DNA from: Acidaminococcaceae bacterium
Lineage (GTDB): Bacteria > Bacillota > Negativicutes > Acidaminococcales > Acidaminococcaceae
DNA: 14,560 bases
Assembly (NCBI GenBank): GCA_028693975.1
Contig: JAQUUF010000010.1
Location: forward strand, 1 to 14,560
Direction: 5' to 3'
Shown here: piece after piece, positions 1 to 8,182 of the stretch
Layout: each line of letters begins with the position of its first letter
Position numbering within the stretch: the first letter of the stretch is position 1
Notes under the pieces: generated by a model
What the model was told of the DNA's origin: nothing
Databases searched by the model: none
The model's input: only the letters and a program-made list of their open reading frames with translations
Program-made: the position numbers and the translations under genes

Positions 1-122
1 AGCCCTGGCTTGACAGGTCCTGCCAAGCCAGAGATATTCAGGCTATGTCCCTGCCGCCATGCAGCGGCAAGTTCATTGACACATTTTGTAGTTGTCAGAA
101 GTCTTAAAAATTCATCACCCAT
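1..122 (-). CDS. mfd: N-terminus of probable transcription-repair coupling factor Mfd (cut by the left edge)
   Basis: A minus-strand frame opens after a TGA stop, starts at ATG 122-120 and stays open to the window edge, giving about 40 residues. They read as a short helical N-terminus followed by NISGLAGPVKPG. This resembles the start of Mfd, where a helical stretch precedes a conserved GLSGSAK-like turn of the UvrB-homology region. Mfd removes stalled RNA polymerase from DNA lesions and recruits UvrA. A weak ribosome site (AAGG) lies 9 nt before the ATG. The gene follows glpX by 33 nt on the same strand, so it may be the distal gene of the cluster. Only the N-terminus is visible, so the family call rests on one short motif and could be wrong. 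That the frame is coding is more secure than its name. Confidence 0.55.
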   Translation of the reverse strand, partial: MGDEFLRLLTTTKCVNELAAAWRQGHSLNISGLAGPVKPG

Positions 123-155
123 GTGTGACAGCCTTACTCAGCTTAACCCCTCACC

Positions 156-1118
156 TTACACTTTAATTTCAATATCTTTGCGGTCAAAACTATGAACAGC
201 ATCTACGAAGCGCACTGTTCCGGTCAAATAACGCATTGACACCGTATGAGTGCGTACGCCACCGCCAAAATAGTTCAGACCACGCAACAAGTTACATTCG
301 GTAATAGCCGTAGCGGTAAACATACAGTCGTCGCCTTTGACCATATCATCCAAAGTCAAAACTTTGTTGATATCGCCAATACCCATTTTGAGGCAACGCG
401 CAACTTCAGCATCGTTTTCAGGTGCCAGTTTGGCCTGCATATCGCCGCCTAGACATTTAATAGCCGCTGCTGCCAATACACCCTCGGGAGCGCCGCCTTT
501 ACCAATATACATATGTACGCCAGTGCCTTCAATACCGGCGTTAACGATTGGGTTAACATCGCCATCAGTGATTAATTGAATACGGGCACCGGCTCTACGG
601 ATATCGTCCATAATCTGTTGATGACGCGGTCTGTCTAATACAACCACGGTCAAATCACTAATATTTCTCTCCAAGGCCTTAGCTACACGCGACAAGTTTT
701 CTTGGACAGACGCATTAATATCAATGCAGCCTTTGGCACGGGGACCTACGGCAATCTTATCCATATACATATCAGGAGCATGCAATAAGCAGCCCTTCGG
801 TGCAATAGCAATTACAGCAATAGCACCAGGTTGTCCTTTGGCTACTAGATTGGTTCCTTCTACCGGGTCAACAGCAATATCCACTTCTGGTCCACCGGCC
901 CCAACCTTTTCTCCGATATATAGCATTGGAGCCTCATCTAATTCGCCTTCACCAATTACAACGGTACCACTAATATTCACTGTATCAAACATCTTACGCA
1001 TGGCATCAACAGCCAATTGGTCAGCACCATTTTTGTCACCGTAGCCAACACTGCGACCACAAGCAATAGCAGCTGCTTCGGTAACACGTACAAATTCCAT
1101 GGATAATTCTCTGTTCAC
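156..1118 (-). CDS. glpX: Class II fructose-1,6-bisphosphatase GlpX
   Basis: This 320-residue cytosolic protein would hydrolyse fructose 1,6-bisphosphate to fructose 6-phosphate, a committed step of gluconeogenesis. It is full length for the GlpX family. Visible family motifs are GYGDKNGADQLAVDAM at about 25-40, GEGELDEAPML at about 56-66 and the metal/phosphate site DPVEGTNLVAKG at 84-95, corresponding to the Asp and Glu ligands of E. coli GlpX. It starts with GTG at 1118-1116. The site AAAGGAG lies about 9 nt upstream and fits this start better than the in-frame ATG at 1100. It follows the Yip1-like gene by 25 nt with no terminator between them, so it is probably cotranscribed. No frameshift or missing motif is seen. 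Some organisms use GlpX also on sedoheptulose bisphosphate; the sequence cannot show that here. Confidence 0.96.
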   Translation of the reverse strand: MNRELSMEFVRVTEAAAIACGRSVGYGDKNGADQLAVDAMRKMFDTVNISGTVVIGEGELDEAPMLYIGEKVGAGGPEVDIAVDPVEGTNLVAKGQPGAIAVIAIAPKGCLLHAPDMYMDKIAVGPRAKGCIDINASVQENLSRVAKALERNISDLTVVVLDRPRHQQIMDDIRRAGARIQLITDGDVNPIVNAGIEGTGVHMYIGKGGAPEGVLAAAAIKCLGGDMQAKLAPENDAEVARCLKMGIGDINKVLTLDDMVKGDDCMFTATAITECNLLRGLNYFGGGVRTHTVSMRYLTGTVRFVDAVHSFDRKDIEIKV

Positions 1119-1143
1119 TCTGCACCACTCCTTTTATTTTTTA

Positions 1144-1713
1144 TTACTCAAACAGTATTTTAACTAGCATGCTACCACCCAAATAGAGTGGAAAAGCAAT
1201 TAGCATCAGTAACAACCCCATAGCAAACAATACAATACTAACAGCTCGACTAAATGACAACAAATAAACTGCTTCGACAGCACGAATCACCAAAAACAGG
1301 GACCAAACAAATGCCAGTCCATAGCACAAGACAAGCGCCAAGACAGCCCACCCGCCTACGGTAACACCCATTAATGCTACTGGCACAAAAACCAGAAAAG
1401 GCAGGGTCGTAAAGCCTAAAGTACACAAAAGTGCTCTTACGTTGCCCGCGCCACCTCCACAAGCATCTATCAGTCCGTGAAGGAAACAGCCAAATACTCC
1501 TAAGCCCACTATCTTGAGTAAAAGAAAGCCTAAGATTAGGCCCATTCTAACTGCCAAAGGCTGGCTGGCAAATAGGACATTGACCACCACGCCCACAAAA
1601 GCACCAACGCTGATAGTCATATAAAACAAACTGCGCCACATAGTTGGAGCTAGGGCTAATTCTGCCATCCCCATCTTACTCATAAACAGAACGTCAAATG
1701 TTTTTCTCCTCAT
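1144..1713 (-). CDS. Yip1-domain-like integral membrane protein
   Basis: This is a very hydrophobic protein of 189 residues with about five predicted membrane segments (roughly 29-50, 58-82, 97-124, 128-152 and 160-185). A short basic N-terminus (MRRKTFDVLF) precedes them. The overall look, with a polar LALAPTMWRSL stretch before the first helix and small-residue-rich helices, fits the bacterial Yip1/DUF1282-type family, whose function is unknown. I chose ATG 1713-1711 because AGGAGG overlaps the sppA stop codon and ends 4-5 nt before it. A TTG at 1740 would add nine residues but has no ribosome site and would overlap sppA. The 8-nt gap after sppA suggests translational coupling. No catalytic motif is visible, so no function is assigned. 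Confidence 0.75.
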   Translation of the reverse strand: MRRKTFDVLFMSKMGMAELALAPTMWRSLFYMTISVGAFVGVVVNVLFASQPLAVRMGLILGFLLLKIVGLGVFGCFLHGLIDACGGGAGNVRALLCTLGFTTLPFLVFVPVALMGVTVGGWAVLALVLCYGLAFVWSLFLVIRAVEAVYLLSFSRAVSIVLFAMGLLLMLIAFPLYLGGSMLVKILFE

Positions 1714-1721
1714 GAGCCCTC

Positions 1722-2675
1722 CTAGGACCGCGGAGCCCAAAGCTGCTTAGAAGCGGTCTCTTGTGACAAATTTTGGAAGATTTGTTCTGTAATTTTATTA
1801 CTCAAAGCTTGCGTCATCTCGGCACCCAAAATATTGCGCCAAGTTCTACTTTCGTTATATCTCACAGCGTTAGGAGTGCCACTGATATTAGCCAGTTGTG
1901 CTGTCCCCTCCACTGCATCATAGTAGTCTCCGATTTCATCCACCAAGCCCAGTTCTTTAGCTTGCTTGCCGGTATAAATACGTCCATCAGCTAAGCGGCG
2001 CACCTTATCCTCTGGCATCTTGCGGCCAGAAGCTACTGTCACCACAAACTGGTCATACATCTCGTTAACAATGTTTTGCAATATAGCACGTTCTTCCGCC
2101 GTCATAGGACGATTAGGTGACATAATATCTTTATGTGGTCCACTCTTAATCATCACATCATAAACTCCCAGCTTCTTGGCCAGTTCCTCATAGTTCACGG
2201 TGGACATATAGACGCCAATGCTACCTGTCAAAGTAGAATTATTGACATATATTTTGTCGCAAGGAGCCGCAATATAATAGGCAGCCGAAGCTCCCATATC
2301 GCTCATTGTCGCTACAATCGGTTTCTGACTGTTTTCTTTAAACCGATTAATTTCTCTGGTTATCTCTTCAGCTGCAGTCACGCTGCCTCCCGGAGAATTA
2401 ATGCTTAGCAAAACCGCCTTCACCGTATCATCCTTAGCCGCCTTGCGCAATTGGCGCATAATGGTACCGCTACTGGCACCTACGGTTTCGTTCCAGATAT
2501 TACTCTGGTCATCACCACTGGCGATAGTACCATCTACACTGATAACTGCTATTTTGTCTGATTGCACCTGTGGCACCTTAGACTTGGTTACAGAATTTTT
2601 ACCGCCCAAAAGTGACACTACAAAAGACATAACGGCTATCAGCAAAATTGCACTGATAAATATTTTTTTTAACAT
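1722..2675 (-). CDS. sppA: Signal peptide peptidase SppA, short S49 form
   Basis: This membrane-anchored S49 serine protease of 317 residues would degrade cleaved signal peptides and other membrane protein remnants. Residues 4-24 form an N-terminal membrane anchor. The protease domain follows, with VLLSINSPGGSV at about 88-99, the nucleophile Ser130 in DMGASAAYYIA, the strand STLTGSIGVYM, and Lys182 in SGPHKDIMSP. The Ser-to-Lys spacing of 52 residues matches that of the Ser147/Lys199 dyad of B. subtilis SppA. The length fits the Firmicutes single-domain form rather than the duplicated form of E. coli. ATG 2675 has AGAGGT about 6 nt upstream. It follows pyrG by 22 nt and its TAG stop lies inside the ribosome site of the next gene. 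Confidence 0.95.
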   Translation of the reverse strand: MLKKIFISAILLIAVMSFVVSLLGGKNSVTKSKVPQVQSDKIAVISVDGTIASGDDQSNIWNETVGASSGTIMRQLRKAAKDDTVKAVLLSINSPGGSVTAAEEITREINRFKENSQKPIVATMSDMGASAAYYIAAPCDKIYVNNSTLTGSIGVYMSTVNYEELAKKLGVYDVMIKSGPHKDIMSPNRPMTAEERAILQNIVNEMYDQFVVTVASGRKMPEDKVRRLADGRIYTGKQAKELGLVDEIGDYYDAVEGTAQLANISGTPNAVRYNESRTWRNILGAEMTQALSNKITEQIFQNLSQETASKQLWAPRS

Positions 2676-2697
2676 AGTTTACCTCTTTCCGTAAACC

Positions 2698-4320
2698 TTA
2701 CCTCTTTTGGTTAAAGTCCAAAGCTGCGGCAATAAAACCTTTGAACAAAGGATGAGGATTGGTAGGACGTGATTTTAATTCCGGATGGAATTGTACGCCT
2801 ACGTACCAAGGATGTTCTGCCTTAGGCAATTCCACAATTTCTACCAAACGCCCATTGGGCAAAGTTCCACCTAAGACCAAGCCATGCTTGAACAAATCTT
2901 CTCTTAGTTCGTTATTTACTTCATAACGATGGCGGTGGCGCTCGTAGATAATAGGTTCGCCATAAGCATCAGCAGTGTGAGTGTCAGGATAAACCTTACA
3001 AGGATAAATGCCTAAACGCATAGTCCCACCCTTGATTTCTACACTTAATTGTTCCGGCATCAAATAAATAACAGGATAGGGGGTTTCCTCATCGAACTCG
3101 GTGCTATTAGCACCGTGCATAGCGCAGACGTTGCGAGCATATTCTATAACAGCACATTGCATACCCAAGCAAATACCAAAGAAGGGAATCTTATGCTCTC
3201 TGGCATAACGGGCTGCCATAATCTTACCTTCAATACCACGATTGCCAAAACCACCCGGTACTAAGATACCGTCAACATTGGCAAAGACTTCGTCTAAATC
3301 AGTACCCTCTACTTCAATATCCTCAGAATTAATCAGTTTAATTTCCACACTGGCATCGTGGAAATAGCTGGCATGCTTTAAGGCTTCTACAATACTGATA
3401 TAAGCATCCGGCAAAGCTACATATTTGCCCACTACAGCCACTCTAATCTTATGGGAATGTTTTTTGAGAATATTCGCTACCATAGCATGCCATTGGCTCA
3501 TATCCTTGGGTCCGTCTTCCATGCCCAGTTTTCTCAATATAATTCCATCTATGTTCTGGTCTTCCAAATTCATCGGTACTTGGTAAATGCTTCTAGCTGT
3601 GATGCATTGGAAAACAGCATCTAAGTCCACATCGCAGAAAAGTGCCATTTTCTCACGCATTTCATGAGAAATCTCTCTGTCGCTGCGGCAAACCAAGATA
3701 TCAGGTGTAATCCCCAAGGCTCTTAGTTCTTTAACGCTATGCTGCGTAGGCTTAGTTTTCAATTCACCAGCCCCGCTGATATAAGGCAAAAGCGTAACAT
3801 GTACATAAATAACATCATTACGTCCGACTTCTTTCTTAACTTGGCGAATAGCTTCTAGGAAGGGCAAACTCTCAATATCACCTACAGTACCGCCAATCTC
3901 GGTAATAACAAAATCAGCATTATCCTCACGTCCCACACGATAGATGCGTTCCTTGATCTCATTAGTAATATGCGGAATAACCTGCACTGTGCGGCCAAGA
4001 TAATCTCCCCTGCGCTCTTTGTCAATAACCGCTTGATAAATACGTCCTGCCGTTACATTAGAGCTCTTGGAGAGATTGATATCTATAAATCTCTCATAAT
4101 GCCCCAAATCCAAATCTGTCTCGGCACCATCATCCGTTACAAAAACCTCGCCATGTTGGTAAGGACTCATAGTACCTGGGTCGATGTTGATATATGGGTC
4201 AAATTTTTGAATTGTTACCTTATATCCTCTGCTTTTGAGCAATCTGCCGATAGAAGCAGCTGTAATGCCCTTACCCAAAGATGATACAACACCGCCTGTT
4301 ACAAAAATATACTTTGTCAT
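2698..4320 (-). CDS. pyrG: CTP synthase
   Basis: This 540-residue enzyme makes CTP from UTP, ATP and glutamine-derived ammonia, the last step of pyrimidine nucleotide synthesis. The N-terminal amidoligase domain (about 1-270) has the P-loop GGVVSSLGKGITAAS at 9-23 and the nucleotide/metal motif EIGGTVGDIES at 141-151. The C-terminal class I glutaminase (about 290-540) has the oxyanion strand PGGFGNRG near 355-362, nucleophile Cys384 in FFGICLGMQ, and His512/Glu514 in QFHPELKSRP. Length and all catalytic residues are standard. ATG 4320 has AGGGAGG about 6 nt upstream. It follows argS by 21 nt. No attenuator of the kind found in front of some Firmicutes pyrG genes is possible in so short a gap, so control probably comes from the cluster promoter. 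Confidence 0.98.
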   Translation of the reverse strand: MTKYIFVTGGVVSSLGKGITAASIGRLLKSRGYKVTIQKFDPYINIDPGTMSPYQHGEVFVTDDGAETDLDLGHYERFIDINLSKSSNVTAGRIYQAVIDKERRGDYLGRTVQVIPHITNEIKERIYRVGREDNADFVITEIGGTVGDIESLPFLEAIRQVKKEVGRNDVIYVHVTLLPYISGAGELKTKPTQHSVKELRALGITPDILVCRSDREISHEMREKMALFCDVDLDAVFQCITARSIYQVPMNLEDQNIDGIILRKLGMEDGPKDMSQWHAMVANILKKHSHKIRVAVVGKYVALPDAYISIVEALKHASYFHDASVEIKLINSEDIEVEGTDLDEVFANVDGILVPGGFGNRGIEGKIMAARYAREHKIPFFGICLGMQCAVIEYARNVCAMHGANSTEFDEETPYPVIYLMPEQLSVEIKGGTMRLGIYPCKVYPDTHTADAYGEPIIYERHRHRYEVNNELREDLFKHGLVLGGTLPNGRLVEIVELPKAEHPWYVGVQFHPELKSRPTNPHPLFKGFIAAALDFNQKR

Positions 4321-4341
4321 TTTCTTCCTCCCTAAAGTTTT

Positions 4342-6000
4342 TTACATATGTTCCGGTGCACTCACACCTAAAATCTTCAAAGCATGTTCCAAAACATGTT
4401 TTACCGCCAGCACCAGCAATAATCTAGCCTCTTGCTGCCCTCGTTCCACACCCAAAATACGACATTGATTGTAGAAAGAATGGAACAGCCCTGCCAATTC
4501 ATAGACGTAATGCGCTATACGATGAGGTGCTCTCTCTCTGGCTGAAGCTGCGATTAAGTCTGGGTATTCACCCATTTTTTTGATGAGGTCTAATTCAACC
4601 TCTTCTTTTAGCACGTCTAATTGTGCTTGGGTCGGAATAGCAATACCTTCTTCTGCCATCTGCTTCAAAATACTGCAAATACGAGCATGAGCATACTGCA
4701 CGTAATACACAGGATTATCACTGCTGTGCTCTTTGGCCAAAGTCAAATCAAAATCTAGCTGGCTGTCTATGCTGCGCATGATAAAGAAATAGCGTGCGGC
4801 ATCAGTGCCAACCTCTTCTATAAGTTCATTCAAAGTAACGCTTTGCCCTGTGCGTTTAGACATCTTAACTACTTGCCCGTCTCTGAACAAATTAACCATT
4901 TGCAGAATTAAAACTTCCAATTGCTCCGGTTTGTAGCCCAAAGCTGTAACAGCTGCCTTCATCCTAGCAATGTAGCCGTGATGATCTGCTCCCCACAAAT
5001 TAATGACTCTGTCATAGCCACGTTCAAATTTGTTTCTATGATAAGCAATATCGGCCGCCAAATAAGTTGGCACCCCATTATCACGAATTACTACCCTGTC
5101 TTTATCGTCGCCATAAGCGGTAGACTTAAGCCACAAGGCACCATCTTTCTCATACATATTACCATTTTGCAACAGATAATCGCAGGCTTCTTTAATTTTA
5201 TTAGCATCATGCAAAGTTTGCTCGCTAAACCAAACGTCAAACTCCACATTAAAAGCCGCTAAGTCTTCTTTCAAGGCAGCTAATTTTTCCTGAAGAGCAA
5301 TACTTCTGAACTGCTCCAAGCGTTCTGCCTCAGATAATTTCAAAAACTTATCACCATAACGTTTTTGAATACGCTTGGCAGTATCAATAATATCCTCGCC
5401 ATGATAACCGTTTTCCGGGAATTCTACCTCTTGCCCAAACAAAGCAAGATATCTAGCATTAACTGATGCCGCCAAATTATTCATCTGGTTACCTGCATCA
5501 TTAATATAATATTCTCTTTCAACATTATAGCCGGCAGCTTGCATCAAATTAGCCAAGGCACTGCCTACAGCCGCGCCTCGCCCATGACCTACATGTAATG
5601 GTCCCGTTGGGTTGGCACTGACAAACTCTATTTGTATTTTTTCTTGACTGGGAGCGTTCAAATTGCCATAGCAATCTCCCTGCGCCAAGATGTGTTGCAG
5701 CAAATCATACACCCAATCATTTTTTAAATAAAAATTAATAAAACCAGGCCCTGCTATTTCTGTTTTGGCTACATAAGCACAATCCAAATTAGCTACAATA
5801 GCCTGGGCGATTTGGCGCGGATTCATATGCAGTGCTCTAGCAGACTGCATAGCAAAGTTAGTGGCAAAATCGCCAAATTCTTTTTGCGGCGGCACTTCCA
5901 AAATAACCTCTGGTAATGTACCTTCCTTAATTGTTCCTGCTTCCATGGCTTTGGTCAAAGCCCCTTTAATGGAGCTGGCCAGCACTGTCTTGATATTCAC
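4342..6000 (-). CDS. argS: Arginyl-tRNA synthetase
   Basis: This 552-residue class I aminoacyl-tRNA synthetase charges tRNA-Arg. An N-terminal Add-1-like domain (about 1-115, with EFGDFATNFAM at 41-51) is followed by the catalytic core with the HIGH motif NPTGPLHVGHGRG (HVGH at 136-139), GADHHGYIARM near 337-347 and KMSK at 379-382. A helical anticodon-binding domain rich in ArgS features (NPVYYVQYAHAR at 429-440) completes it. I chose GTG 6000-5998 because AGGAGG lies 9 nt upstream; a TTG at 6018 in the same frame would overlap that site. The first 35 nt overlap the end of the DUF1934 gene, and its ribosome site lies inside that gene, implying coupled translation. The argS-DUF1934 pairing is also seen in Bacillus (ywiB-argS). 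Confidence 0.97.
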   Translation of the reverse strand: MNIKTVLASSIKGALTKAMEAGTIKEGTLPEVILEVPPQKEFGDFATNFAMQSARALHMNPRQIAQAIVANLDCAYVAKTEIAGPGFINFYLKNDWVYDLLQHILAQGDCYGNLNAPSQEKIQIEFVSANPTGPLHVGHGRGAAVGSALANLMQAAGYNVEREYYINDAGNQMNNLAASVNARYLALFGQEVEFPENGYHGEDIIDTAKRIQKRYGDKFLKLSEAERLEQFRSIALQEKLAALKEDLAAFNVEFDVWFSEQTLHDANKIKEACDYLLQNGNMYEKDGALWLKSTAYGDDKDRVVIRDNGVPTYLAADIAYHRNKFERGYDRVINLWGADHHGYIARMKAAVTALGYKPEQLEVLILQMVNLFRDGQVVKMSKRTGQSVTLNELIEEVGTDAARYFFIMRSIDSQLDFDLTLAKEHSSDNPVYYVQYAHARICSILKQMAEEGIAIPTQAQLDVLKEEVELDLIKKMGEYPDLIAASARERAPHRIAHYVYELAGLFHSFYNQCRILGVERGQQEARLLLVLAVKHVLEHALKILGVSAPEHM

Positions 6001-6421
6001 GACTTGAATCCTCCTCAATCAATATATCCAAATTTACTATCCCATTATCTTCGCCACCCACCACGAGATCATATTCAACGTGGAGCTGCCAAGTCAAATT
6101 TTGACCGTCTATAGCTACCTCACGGGTAGTGGCTTGAACAGGAATTTCCATATAAGGCGTTTTGTAAATACTCTCACAGACACAGCCCACTCTATACTCT
6201 TGTCTATGCTGGAAGGTTCCATGACGAATAACCGTCAGGCTATCTTCATCCCACTTGAGGGTTGTTTTGGTACCCTCCATACCACTGAGTTTGCTTTCGT
6301 CAAAAATCACATAATACTTGCCTGCCCTTAAGGCTATTTGTCCATAGGATATTTGTTCCAAGGGCTCACGCTTCTCATCGATACCAACTTTGCTGATAAT
6401 AGTAATTTTTACGGCTTCCAT
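5966..6421 (-). CDS. DUF1934 (YwiB-like) beta-barrel protein
   Basis: This small soluble protein of 151 residues looks like the DUF1934/YwiB family, a calycin-like beta-barrel of unknown biochemical role usually found just before argS in Firmicutes. The sequence is made of alternating beta-strand patterns. It includes KYYVIFDESKLSGMEGTKTT and a following YRVG-containing strand, typical of the family. There is no signal peptide or membrane segment. ATG 6421-6419 is preferred because GTGGAG provides a ribosome site 7 nt upstream. The in-frame GTG at 6433 is part of that site and has none of its own. The 3' end overlaps argS by 35 nt. It is the first gene of the minus-strand cluster, about 44 nt from the proposed transcription start. 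Confidence 0.85.
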   Translation of the reverse strand: MEAVKITIISKVGIDEKREPLEQISYGQIALRAGKYYVIFDESKLSGMEGTKTTLKWDEDSLTVIRHGTFQHRQEYRVGCVCESIYKTPYMEIPVQATTREVAIDGQNLTWQLHVEYDLVVGGEDNGIVNLDILIEEDSSREYQDSAGQLH

Positions 6422-6462
6422 GTCTTTCTCCACAATAAGTAGAGGGTTGCCCCTTTATCCCC

Positions 6463-6477
6463 ATAGATGCTATCTAT
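6463..6477. promoter_or_regulatory. Palindrome ATAGAT-GCT-ATCTAT, candidate operator
   Basis: A perfect 6-bp inverted repeat with a 3-nt spacer lies over the -10 box and the likely start site of the leftward promoter. Position and symmetry suit a repressor site. The repeat is short and AT-rich, so chance is possible. Confidence 0.3.
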
Positions 6478-6500
6478 AAATCAAAGTTGCAAGCCCTCAA
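6473..6500 (-). promoter_or_regulatory. Candidate promoter of the DUF1934-argS-pyrG cluster
   Basis: On the minus strand TTGAGG (6500-6495) is followed after 16 nt by TATAGA (6478-6473), a reasonable sigma-A pair upstream of the first gene. Initiation near 6465 would give a leader of about 44 nt. That leader contains a tiny hairpin, AGGG-GCAA-CCCT (6454-6443), with a GNRA-type loop. No other good promoter is seen before the coding start, and later genes in the cluster leave no room for one. Confidence 0.4.
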
Positions 6501-6501
6501 T

Positions 6502-6521
6502 TCTGCACAAATCTGCACAAA
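6502..6521. repeat. Perfect tandem 10-mer TCTGCACAAA x2
   Basis: Two identical, directly adjacent copies of TCTGCACAAA occur immediately upstream of the -35 box of the leftward promoter and about 65 nt upstream of the -35 box of the symporter promoter. A 10-bp period puts both copies on the same face of the helix, as for a dimeric or tandem-binding activator. No regulator is identified in the window. Confidence 0.55.
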
Positions 6522-6585
6522 TATATAGTTTATTATAATATAATAAGAAGGTTTTCACAAGAGCAAGAGAAAATTTCTGGATTAC

Positions 6586-6615
6586 TTGCATTAAAAGCAC
6601 TAATAATTGTATAAT
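6586..6615 (+). promoter_or_regulatory. Promoter of the putP-type symporter gene
   Basis: TTGCAT (6586-6591) and a perfect TATAAT (6610-6615) are separated by 18 nt. Transcription would begin near 6622, leaving a leader of about 38 nt before ATG 6660. Confidence 0.6.
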
Positions 6616-6659
6616 TGTTGAATATTCTGTGCAAACAGAGAAAACAAGGGGTGTTGTTT

Positions 6660-8144
6660 ATGCATATAGAATTAGGAACTTTGCTGGCCTTAGTAATTTA
6701 CTTCTGTATTTTGGCTTTGATTGGTATTGTACATTACAAAAAGAAAGAAGACCTAGAAGGCTATGTCTTGGGTGGCCGCCGACTTGGTCCTTGGGTCACT
6801 TCCATGAGTGCCGAAGCCTCTGACATGAGTGGCTGGATGCTCATGGGGTTGCCAGGCTATGCCTACGTCTCCGGTGTCAGCGCCTTCTGGATTGCCCTCG
6901 GTTTGACCTTGGGAACCTTTGCCAACTGGGTATTTGTAGCCAAACGATTGCGCATTTACACTCAAGTAGCAGATAATTCCATTACTCTACCGGATTACTT
7001 CGAGAATCGTTTTAATGATACTACCAATCGTCTGCGCATTATCTCTGCCGTATTCATCTTTATTTTCTTCCTAATTTATACATCAGCTAGCTTTGTTGCC
7101 GGCGGCAAACTTTTTAACACAGCTTTTGGCTTAGATTACACTTGGTCCTTACTACTCACAGCTGGTATAGTTGTCTTCTACACCTTTGTCGGTGGCTTTA
7201 CAGCCGTCTGTTGGTCCGATTTCTTTCAAGGTACCTTGATGTTTTTCTCAATTTTACTGGTGCCCATTACAGCCATGTACTATATCGGTGGTGTTACCGA
7301 AACTATCGTTAAGCTCAATGCTATTAATCCTAACTACTTTAACATGTTTACCGATGCCACCGGTGCTAGTCTTTCCGGCATTGCCATCATTTCTCTTCTG
7401 GCTTGGGGCTTAGGTTATTTTGGTCAGCCTCATATTCTGGTGCGTTTTATGGCAATCAGTTCTCCCAAAGAAATTAAGCAAGCTACTCACATTGCTATGA
7501 CTTGGGTTACCGTCTCTCTGGCTATGGCTGTAGTTGTCGGCTTGGTTGGTCGTGTTTATTTAGGCGATGCGCTTAGAGGCAGCCAGTCCGAAACTGTCTT
7601 CATGCAGCTAAACGGCGGCTTCTATTCGCCCTTTATCGCAGGCATTATAACATCAGGTATATTAGGCGCCATCATGAGCACTGCCTCCAGTCAACTTCTT
7701 GTAGCAGCATCTGCTGTAACCACAGACTTCTACAAGACCATTTTCCGCAAAAATGCTTCCATTAGTGAATTAGTTTTGGTTAGTCGTTTTATGGTTGTTG
7801 CCGTATCTGTTTTATCACTATTATTGGCCCTTGAACCCAATAGCTTGATTTTGGATATCGTAGCCTACGTTTGGGTAGGTTTTGGAGCGGCCTTTGGACC
7901 GATGATTCTCATCTCCCTGTACTGGAAGCGCATGACTTTGCCCGGAGCAACTGCTGGCATTATCGTGGGTGGCGTAACCGTCTTAGTCTGGAAAAACTTC
8001 TTTGCCGCTACTGGCTTGTACGAAATTGTACCTGGTTTTATTCTCTCCGCTCTTGCTATTTATGTGGTCAGCAAAATGACTAAAGAACCTAGCGCCTCAG
8101 TCGTCAGCAAATTTGATGAAGCTGATTATCTGTGCAAACAGTAA
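6660..8144 (+). CDS. putP: Sodium/proline symporter PutP (SSS family)
   Basis: This 494-residue inner-membrane transporter of the solute:sodium symporter family would import proline with Na+. It shows the expected 12-13 hydrophobic segments with the LeuT-type fold. The hallmark AEASDMSGWMLMGLPG covers residues 51-66, with Ala53, Asp55, Met56 and Ser57. Ser340/Thr341 appear in GAIMSTASSQ. These are the Na+-site residues of E. coli PutP at the same numbers. The usual TSASFVAGGKLF and FFQG(T) motifs are present. I chose ATG 6660 because AAGGGG lies about 9 nt before it; a TTG at 6615 lies inside the -10 box and cannot be the start. It is a single-gene unit with its own promoter and terminator. 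Substrate specificity for proline is inferred from close motif agreement; pantothenate or other SSS substrates are less likely. Confidence 0.93.
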   Translation: MHIELGTLLALVIYFCILALIGIVHYKKKEDLEGYVLGGRRLGPWVTSMSAEASDMSGWMLMGLPGYAYVSGVSAFWIALGLTLGTFANWVFVAKRLRIYTQVADNSITLPDYFENRFNDTTNRLRIISAVFIFIFFLIYTSASFVAGGKLFNTAFGLDYTWSLLLTAGIVVFYTFVGGFTAVCWSDFFQGTLMFFSILLVPITAMYYIGGVTETIVKLNAINPNYFNMFTDATGASLSGIAIISLLAWGLGYFGQPHILVRFMAISSPKEIKQATHIAMTWVTVSLAMAVVVGLVGRVYLGDALRGSQSETVFMQLNGGFYSPFIAGIITSGILGAIMSTASSQLLVAASAVTTDFYKTIFRKNASISELVLVSRFMVVAVSVLSLLLALEPNSLILDIVAYVWVGFGAAFGPMILISLYWKRMTLPGATAGIIVGGVTVLVWKNFFAATGLYEIVPGFILSALAIYVVSKMTKEPSASVVSKFDEADYLCKQ

Positions 8145-8151
8145 TTTAAAC

Positions 8152-8182
8152 AAAAAGCACTTCCCTGCGGAGTGCTTTTTTT
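8152..8182. terminator. Bidirectional Rho-independent terminator
   Basis: AAAAAGCACT (8152-8161) pairs with AGTGCTTTTT (8171-8180) around a short C/G-containing loop, followed by a run of seven T on the plus strand (8176-8182). It lies 7 nt after the symporter stop. The complementary strand also ends in a T run, so it could terminate the exporter operon arriving from the right. Confidence 0.85.

Noticed and set aside
10..195. Plus-strand open frame of 61 codons across the left edge.
   Set aside because: It overlaps both the edge gene and the glpX end on the other strand, has no ribosome site and no family-like pattern.
1714..1740. TTG start at 1740 for the Yip1-like gene.
   Set aside because: No ribosome site precedes it and it overlaps sppA, whereas ATG 1713 follows AGGAGG directly.
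6001..6018. TTG start at 6018 for argS.
   Set aside because: It lies at the edge of the AGGAGG site that serves GTG 6000, and would add six residues not expected in ArgS.
6626..8141. A 13-mer TCTGTGCAAACAG occurs both in the leader of the symporter gene (6626-6638) and at its 3' end (8129-8141).
   Set aside because: In a window of this length about one or two identical 13-mers are expected by chance, and the second copy is constrained by coding. No further extension of the match is seen.
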